A DNA stretch of 12,465 nucleotides from Alistipes sp. (GTDB taxonomy: Bacteria > Bacteroidota > Bacteroidia > Bacteroidales > Rikenellaceae). The stretch spans positions 1 through 12,465 of the forward strand of contig JAFYOF010000209.1 of NCBI GenBank assembly GCA_017560305.1, given 5' to 3'. Positions 8,701 to 12,465 of the stretch are shown piece by piece (within the stretch, counting starts at the first letter, position 1; each line of letters begins with the position of its first letter). Below the pieces are notes generated by a model that made no database searches, was not told the DNA's origin, and saw nothing but the letters and a program-made list of their open reading frames with translations. The translations under genes were made by a program, and so were the position numbers.

Positions 8701-9253
8701 CCACCTTCTGAATCTCGTGTGATGTACGGAAGCCATCAAAGAAGTGAAGGAAAGGAATGCGAGCCTTCAAAGCCACGATGTGAGCCACACCCGCAAGGTC
8801 CATCACCTCCTGAACTGATGATGTTGCGAGCATAGCAAAACCGGTCTGGCGTGTAGCCATAACATCCTGGTGGTCGCCGAAGATTGAGAGCGACTGTGCA
8901 GCCAGGGCACGAGCCGACACATGGAACACACCTGGGAGCAACTCACCCGCAATCTTATACATATTAGGAATCATCAACAACAATCCCTGTGAAGCTGTAA
9001 ATGTAGATGTCAAAGCACCGCTCTGCAATGAGCCGTGAACAGCACCTGCTGCACCAGCCTCCGACTGCATCTCAACAACCTTGACAGTCTCGCCGAACAT
9101 ATTCTTTACGCCCTGCGCTGCCCACTCGTCAACATACTCAGCCATTGTTGACGATGGAGTGATGGGATAGATAGCAGCCACCTCAGAAAATTTGTAGGCG
9201 ATATGCGCTGCTGCGTAGTTACCATCACAAGTTATAAATTTCTTCTCTGCCAT
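5726..9253 (-). CDS. nifJ: Pyruvate:ferredoxin (flavodoxin) oxidoreductase, single-chain homodimeric type
   Basis: Cytoplasmic, oxygen-sensitive enzyme converting pyruvate plus CoA to acetyl-CoA and CO2 while reducing ferredoxin or flavodoxin; central to anaerobic fermentation. All expected parts are present in the 1175 residues: the N-terminal TPP-pyrimidine domain with YPITPSS (29-35); the second domain with PGANGEPLY; the gamma-like domain starting near FFGLGADGTVG (422 on) with GGYTSSHLRFG; the two-cluster ferredoxin domain with CIQCNQCSYVCP (C693, C696, C699, C703) and CTGCGNCVDVCP (C746, C749, C752, C756); and the C-terminal TPP domain with GDGWGYDIG (D966) and NTGGQ. The proximal cluster ligands C813, C816, C841 and C1074 are all found, in near register with the well-studied Desulfovibrio africanus enzyme. 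It ends without the extra C-terminal segment of that protein, as is common. The gene is monocistronic, with its own promoter, leader hairpin and terminator. The symbol por is also used for this protein; no nitrogen-fixation role is implied. Confidence 0.97.
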   Translation of the reverse strand: MAEKKFITCDGNYAAAHIAYKFSEVAAIYPITPSSTMAEYVDEWAAQGVKNMFGETVKVVEMQSEAGAAGAVHGSLQSGALTSTFTASQGLLLMIPNMYKIAGELLPGVFHVSARALAAQSLSIFGDHQDVMATRQTGFAMLATSSVQEVMDLAGVAHIVALKARIPFLHFFDGFRTSHEIQKVEVIDDASLTAMLDRDALKAFRAAALNPAHPVTRGTAQNPDIYFQTREASNKFYNAVPDMVAEAMAKISEITGRTYKPFTYYGAEDAEHIIVAMGSINETIKECVDYLATQGKKVGLITVHLYRPFSEKYFFDVLPASVKRVCVLDRTKEPGANGEPLYLDVKDMFYGKENQPLVIGGRYGLSSKDTTPAQILAVVENLFAAEPKNHFTVGINDDVTNLSLPVGEEVSLAQAGTFEALFFGLGADGTVGANKNSIKIIGGTTDKYCQAYFSYDSKKSGGYTSSHLRFGDNPIRSPYLVTTPDFVACHVPSYVDKYDVLKGLKKGGSFLLNSVHDAATTCATLPDHMKVYLAKNNINFYIINATKIASELGLGNRTNTIMQSAFFKIAEVIPFEKAVEEMKKAILKSYGKKGEDIVNMNYAAVDAGGSAVEKIEVPAEWAEIEVKAAEANVDLSRPEFVRNIVDTINALKGDELPVSAFNGREDGTWDNGTAAYEKRGIAVNVPEWDVNNCIQCNQCSYVCPHAAIRPFLATEEEAAASGLEWKQGLGETKTYKFRMQVSPLDCTGCGNCVDVCPSKTKALVMKPLESQMAQAENWNAVTKNIGYKQVVDKTKSVKNSQFAQPLFEFSGACAGCGETPYIKTITQLFGDKMMVANATGCTSIYSGSAPSTPYCTNEKGQGPAWANSLFEDNAEFGLGMHTGVEKLRDRIQGYMEQATASCTKCSEELKGVMQEWIENRGSSAKSAEVSERLIPMMEACGCDWCQKILEMKDWLVKKSQWIIGGDGWGYDIGFGGVDHVLASGADVNILVVDTEVYSNTGGQSSKATPVGAVAKFASSGKRIRKKDLGKIAMTYGYVYVAQVSIGASQAQLLNVLKEAEAYPGPSLVIAYAPCINHGIKGGMTRTQTVGKQAVECGYWHLWHYNPMLEAEGKNPFVMDSKEPDWSKFRDFLMKEVRYTSLQKAFPAEAEELFAAAEENAKWRYNSYQRLAKLEF

Positions 9254-9313
9254 AATAAGACGAATTTTAACTCTTTATGAATATTTATTTATTAATTTTC
9301 AAAAAAATAAGTT

Positions 9314-9336
9314 GAGTTTACCCTCGTAGTAAACCC
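9314..9336 (-). promoter_or_regulatory. Hairpin at the 5' end of the PFOR leader
   Basis: On the minus strand GGGTTTAC (9336-9329) pairs with GTAAACTC (9321-9314) as an 8-bp stem with one G-U pair and a 7-base loop. A run of seven T follows at 9307-9301, six bases after the stem. It lies just downstream of the putative start site, at the very 5' end of the PFOR transcript. It may be an mRNA-stabilising hairpin or a weak attenuator-like structure; the gap before the T run makes efficient termination doubtful. The stem is seen directly; the role is inferred. Confidence 0.4.
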
Positions 9337-9345
9337 AAATCTCTG

Positions 9346-9353
9346 CAAAGTTA
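9346..9353 (-). promoter_or_regulatory. Bacteroidota-type -7 element for PFOR
   Basis: On the minus strand the sequence is TAACTTTG, an exact TAnnTTTG match, 93 bases upstream of the PFOR ATG. This implies an A/T-rich leader of about 85 nt that begins with the hairpin at 9314-9336. No obvious -33 TTTG partner. The rest of the 282-base gap between PFOR and the M16 genes is A/T-rich, with no further gene seen. Confidence 0.6.
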
Positions 9354-9504
9354 AATAATTGTTAAGAAAAATCATAGAAAAAAATGTGTTAATAATTTAA
9401 CAAGTATTATTTATTTTCAACCACTTCCCCTGCCTCTTTTTTCAAAGTCAAAATTTGCCCTTTGACAAAATGGGGCAATGCTTCGTGAATTGGAAAAAAA
9501 TCAA

Positions 9505-9512
9505 TATTTTTG
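9505..9512 (+). promoter_or_regulatory. Bacteroidota-type -7 element for the M16 peptidase pair
   Basis: TATTTTTG fits TAnnTTTG and lies 23 bases before the ATG at 9536, so the leader would be short. TTCG at 9482-9485 is a weak -33 candidate at a 19-base spacing. The element lies inside the possible ATG extension from 9455, which supports the later start codon. Confidence 0.55.
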
Positions 9513-9535
9513 CAGCCAATATTTATCACACCTAT

Positions 9536-10774
9536 ATGATTAAATACAAGCAGACAACCCTTTCCAACGGGCTCACCGTCATCGCCAACCGTGACACAGC
9601 ATCGCGTATGGCGGCGGTAAACATCCTCTACAAGGTGGGTGCCCGCAACGAGCATCCTTCGCGCACGGGTCTTGCACACCTGTTCGAGCACCTGATGTTT
9701 CGTGGTACGGAGAACATTCCCGACTTCGACACTCCCGTGCAGATGGCGTGTGGCGAGAACAATGCCTTTACCAACAATGATTATACCGATTTTTATATTA
9801 CGCTCCCTTGCGACAACATCGAGATAGCCTTTTGGCTTGAGAGCGACCGTATGCAGTGGCTCAACCTCTCGCCCGAGGCGTGTGAGGTGGAGAAGCGTGT
9901 GGTTATCGAGGAGTTTCGCCAGCGATACCTCAATCAGCCTTATGGCGACCTGAATATGTTGCTGCGCGATATGGTCTATAAGAGCCACCCTTACCGCTGG
10001 GCGACCATCGGCCTCACGCCCGACCACATTGCAGATGCTTCGCTTGAGGAGATTCGTGATTTCTACCGCCGTTTCTACCATCCAAGCAACGCCATCCTGT
10101 CGGTGTCGGCTGACCTCGATGAAGAGCGAGTGTTTTCTCTTGCCGAGAAGTGGTTTGGCTCGATTGAGGATTGCCCCCACAAGGCGGAACCTATCCCCGT
10201 TGAGCCCCAGCAGACCGAGGCTCGCCGACTGGAGGTTGAGCGCGATGTGCCCGCTACGACGATTGTTATAGCCTTCCATATGGGCGATCGCTTGTCTGAG
10301 GATTTCTACTTGGGCGACATCACATCCGACCTTTTGGCGGGTGGCGACTCGGCTCGTCTGTATGAGCATCTGATTAAGGGCAAGAAACTCTTCGCCAGCG
10401 TGAATGCCTACATCTCGGGCGATGTCGACTGCGGTATGTTTGTATTTACGGGTCAGTTGCTGCCTACCACCTCCGAGCAGGAGGCTGAGGCTGCTTTCTG
10501 GGAGGAGATTGCCCAGCTGCAGGCGGCTGCAATCAGCGACTACGAGCTGGAGAAGGTGAAGAACAAGTTCGAGGCTAACACCCTCTTCGGTGAACTCAAT
10601 GTGATGAACAAGGCGATGAATCTGGGCTACTACTCGATGATTGGCGACCTGCCGCTCATCAACCGCGAGGTTGAGATTTACCGCTCGTTCACCAAATCGC
10701 AGATTGCCGACTTCTCGAAGCGTGTCTTTACGAAAGAAAACTCATCAACATTAATCTACAGAGCCAAGCAATGA
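9536..10774 (+). CDS. M16 family zinc metallopeptidase, catalytic subunit (processing-peptidase beta-like)
   Basis: A 412-residue M16B-type peptidase. The inverted zinc motif HxxEH is present as HLFEH (H48, E51, H52): the two His bind zinc and E51 activates water. The usual downstream acidic helix is present as VEKRVVIEEF (E119, E125, E126 are candidates for the third ligand). The family consists of two related alpha/beta halves that form a clamshell; here each half-pair is one protein and the partner is the next gene. No signal peptide is visible, so the enzyme is probably cytoplasmic. An upstream in-frame ATG at 9455 would add 27 residues without family character and would cover the promoter-like element, so 9536 is preferred; MIKYKQTTLSNGLTV is a typical M16 start. 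It lacks the Arg/Tyr substrate-binding pair, which the partner provides. Physiological substrate unknown. Confidence 0.92.
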   Translation: MIKYKQTTLSNGLTVIANRDTASRMAAVNILYKVGARNEHPSRTGLAHLFEHLMFRGTENIPDFDTPVQMACGENNAFTNNDYTDFYITLPCDNIEIAFWLESDRMQWLNLSPEACEVEKRVVIEEFRQRYLNQPYGDLNMLLRDMVYKSHPYRWATIGLTPDHIADASLEEIRDFYRRFYHPSNAILSVSADLDEERVFSLAEKWFGSIEDCPHKAEPIPVEPQQTEARRLEVERDVPATTIVIAFHMGDRLSEDFYLGDITSDLLAGGDSARLYEHLIKGKKLFASVNAYISGDVDCGMFVFTGQLLPTTSEQEAEAAFWEEIAQLQAAAISDYELEKVKNKFEANTLFGELNVMNKAMNLGYYSMIGDLPLINREVEIYRSFTKSQIADFSKRVFTKENSSTLIYRAKQ

Positions 10775-12033
10775 TACAACCACCACTCACAGTCCCTGCC
10801 TCGGTATATGTCCAGCAGGCAGAGCAACACAAAGCCCCCAACGGCACACCTATATATGTGATTAACTGCCCCGAGTATGAGGTTGTGCGCCTCTCGTTTG
10901 TCTTTCACGCAGGCTCGGTGACGCAGTTGCATCCCTTTGTGGCATCGGCTACGGCGAATATGCTTGCCGAGGGTACGCAGCATTTCACAGCCCAGCAGAT
11001 TGCCGAGCAGTTGGATTACTTCGGCTCATACTTCGATATCAATATCGACCGCGACTACGCCTACATCACATTCTGCGCCCTGTCAAAGTTCTTCCAGCAG
11101 ACCGCCGATGTGATTGAGGAGGTTTTGTTGCGCCCTACATTTCCCGCTCAGGAGGTTGAAATCTATCGTGCCAAGCGCCGCCAGCAACTCTCCATCGAGC
11201 GTCGCAAGGTGGAGACAATCGCGCGAGAACACTTCGCCAAGGCTATGTTCGGCGAGACTCATCCTTATGGCATCTCCTACTCCGAGGAGGCGTACGATGC
11301 GCTTTCTGCTGAGCAGATTCGCCAGCACTATGAGCGTCGCTATACTGCCGAGAACTGCATAGTGGTGTGCAGCGGAAAGATTACCACCGATGTGCTTGAG
11401 CGCATCACCGCCATTGCCTCATCTCTGAGGTCGGGCGAGGAGGGTGGCGTTGACTCCTTCCCCGAGTGCACGACCACAGCGCAGAAGGTCATCCAGCACG
11501 ATGGCGCAGTGCAGTCATCCATCCGTATGGGGCGTATGCTCTTTCCCCGCACACACGAGGACTTTGTCCCTATGCAGGTGCTCTCAACGGTGCTCGGCGG
11601 CTACTTCGGCTCGCGCCTGATGCAGAACTTGCGTGAGCGCAACGGCTTCACCTATGGCGTATTCTCTGCGATGGTGAACTTCCAGCAGGCGGGTTATCTT
11701 GCCCTTGCAACGCAGGTCGGCACCGAGGTTACTCAGCAGGCTCTGGATGAGATTGCCCACGAGATTGAGGTTCTCCGCACCGAACTTATCCCCGAGGAGG
11801 AGCTGGCGCTTGTGAAGAACATAATGGCGGGCGAGATGATGCGTATCCTCGATGGTCCATTCGGCATTGCCGATGTCACCACCGAGAACATCCTCTGCGG
11901 TTTCGACAATTCCCAGATTCAACTCAACCTCCAGCGCATCCAGTCTACCACTCCCGAGGAGTTGCGTGCCCTTGCACAAAAGTATCTTGCGCCCGAGGAT
12001 TTGGTTACTGTTGTGGCGGGCGACTTCAATTAA
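10771..12033 (+). CDS. M16 family peptidase-like protein, non-catalytic partner subunit
   Basis: A 420-residue M16 paralogue whose ATG overlaps the stop of the preceding gene by four bases (ATGA), so the two are almost certainly co-translated. At the zinc-motif position the residues are S59, A62 and N63 (in VASATANML) instead of His, Glu, His, so it cannot bind the catalytic zinc. It does carry the conserved C-terminal substrate-binding pattern SRLMQNLRERNGFTYG with R288 and Y295 seven residues apart. This division of labour is known for bacterial M16B heterodimers and for mitochondrial processing peptidase alpha/beta. I infer that the two proteins form one peptidase. No signal peptide is apparent. 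Confidence 0.92.
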   Translation: MIQPPLTVPASVYVQQAEQHKAPNGTPIYVINCPEYEVVRLSFVFHAGSVTQLHPFVASATANMLAEGTQHFTAQQIAEQLDYFGSYFDINIDRDYAYITFCALSKFFQQTADVIEEVLLRPTFPAQEVEIYRAKRRQQLSIERRKVETIAREHFAKAMFGETHPYGISYSEEAYDALSAEQIRQHYERRYTAENCIVVCSGKITTDVLERITAIASSLRSGEEGGVDSFPECTTTAQKVIQHDGAVQSSIRMGRMLFPRTHEDFVPMQVLSTVLGGYFGSRLMQNLRERNGFTYGVFSAMVNFQQAGYLALATQVGTEVTQQALDEIAHEIEVLRTELIPEEELALVKNIMAGEMMRILDGPFGIADVTTENILCGFDNSQIQLNLQRIQSTTPEELRALAQKYLAPEDLVTVVAGDFN

Positions 12034-12055
12034 CCCAGCCCCCGAAGATAAAAGA

Positions 12056-12095
12056 AAAACAGGTTGTCACCCCAAGCGACAACCTGTTTTATTTT
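12056..12095. terminator. Bidirectional terminator between the M16 pair and the SDR gene
   Basis: AAAACAGGTTGTC (12056-12068) pairs perfectly with GACAACCTGTTTT (12078-12090), leaving a 9-base loop; it is flanked by A-rich sequence on the left and T-rich sequence on the right. It can therefore stop transcripts from both convergent genes. It begins 23 bases after the M16 stop and ends a few bases from the SDR stop. Confidence 0.86.
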
Positions 12096-12098
12096 TCT

Positions 12099-12465
12099 CT
12101 ATTTAAAAGGCGAGTCGGGCTCTTGCGCCATCACCCAGTAGAATAACTTATCGACCAGCGCGGGCGCGAACTTCTTTATAAAGTGCGTTGCGCGACCCTC
12201 CCATTCCATCAGGCAGAGGCGCTTGCGGCGAGCGATGCCTCGTGCCACGATGCGGGCCACCTGCTCGGGCGTCATCATCTTGCTCTCCTGGCGAGGTGTC
12301 GAGCCTTGCGGAGTGCCATCGGCCGTGAGAGCCGAGAATCGCACATTCGATGCCGTGAAGCCCGGGCACGCCACCATCACATGCAGACCCTTCTTCAAGT
12401 TCTCCACACGGATAGTCTCAAGAAAACCAGTCATCGCAAACTTCGATGCCGAGTAACCCGTTCTG
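12099..12465 (-). CDS. Short-chain dehydrogenase/reductase (SDR), C-terminal part (cut by right edge)
   Basis: NAD(P)-dependent oxidoreductase fragment. Continuing upstream of the internal ATG at 12434 to the window edge gives RTGYSASKFAMTGF, which contains the SDR active-site pattern YxxxK (Tyr codon at 12453-12455, Lys codon at 12441-12443). The true start and the Rossmann glycine motif therefore lie beyond the right edge, and 12434 is not the start. The visible 121 residues continue with the usual segment after the active site (GLHVMVACPGFTAS, a PGF/PG signature) and end in ALVDKLFYWVMAQEPDSPFK, followed by TAG. Substrate cannot be told from this part. Confidence 0.9.
   Translation of the reverse strand, partial: RTGYSASKFAMTGFLETIRVENLKKGLHVMVACPGFTASNVRFSALTADGTPQGSTPRQESKMMTPEQVARIVARGIARRKRLCLMEWEGRATHFIKKFAPALVDKLFYWVMAQEPDSPFK

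Noticed and set aside
9455..9535. 27-residue N-terminal extension of the first M16 protein
   Set aside because: It covers the TATTTTTG promoter-like element, has no signal peptide character, and the M16 homology begins immediately after the ATG at 9536.
12041..12050. CCGAAGATA after the M16 operon, identical to part of the repeat right arm
   Set aside because: Only nine bases match, with no paired left arm; chance or a remnant too short to call.
12061..12085. Terminator stem with AGGTTGTC/GACAACCT also present in the PFOR terminator at 5675-5699
   Set aside because: The stems share about eight bases but have different loops and flanks; similar GC-rich terminator stems arise often, so I do not call it a repeat family.

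Overview
The window looks like chromosomal DNA of a Bacteroidales-type Bacteroidota. The evidence is the promoter architecture (five start regions carry a TAnnTTTG -7 element), the lack of clear Shine-Dalgarno sequences, a eukaryote-type (GH13_8-like) glycogen branching enzyme, and a full-length homodimer-type pyruvate:ferredoxin oxidoreductase. I cannot name a genus from sequence alone. No phage, integrase, transposase, CRISPR, rRNA or tRNA was seen.

Layout, left to right: (1) the N-terminal 299 codons of a POT/PTR2 proton-coupled peptide transporter on the minus strand, cut by the left edge. (2) A tight divergent promoter region, then glgB (branching enzyme) on the plus strand with its own terminator. 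(3) An uncharacterised, apparently exported 727-residue protein that looks like a (beta/alpha)-barrel glycosidase with a GH42-like amidotransferase-fold domain; it has its own promoter and terminator. It is bracketed by two direct copies of a highly structured intergenic repeat, one just after the glgB terminator and one just after its own. (4) nifJ/por, the 1175-residue pyruvate:ferredoxin oxidoreductase, on the minus strand, with a leader hairpin. (5) Divergent to it, a translationally coupled pair of M16 peptidase-family genes, the first with the zinc motif and the second without it. (6) A shared bidirectional terminator and the C-terminal part of a short-chain dehydrogenase/reductase entering from the right edge.

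Most genes appear to be separate transcription units of general metabolism: peptide uptake, glycogen synthesis, pyruvate oxidation to acetyl-CoA with ferredoxin reduction, and proteolysis by an M16 heterodimer. The only clear operon is the M16 pair. The parts not explained by ordinary housekeeping annotation are the paired structured repeat and the exported barrel protein it encloses. I saw no convincing multi-gene novel system.
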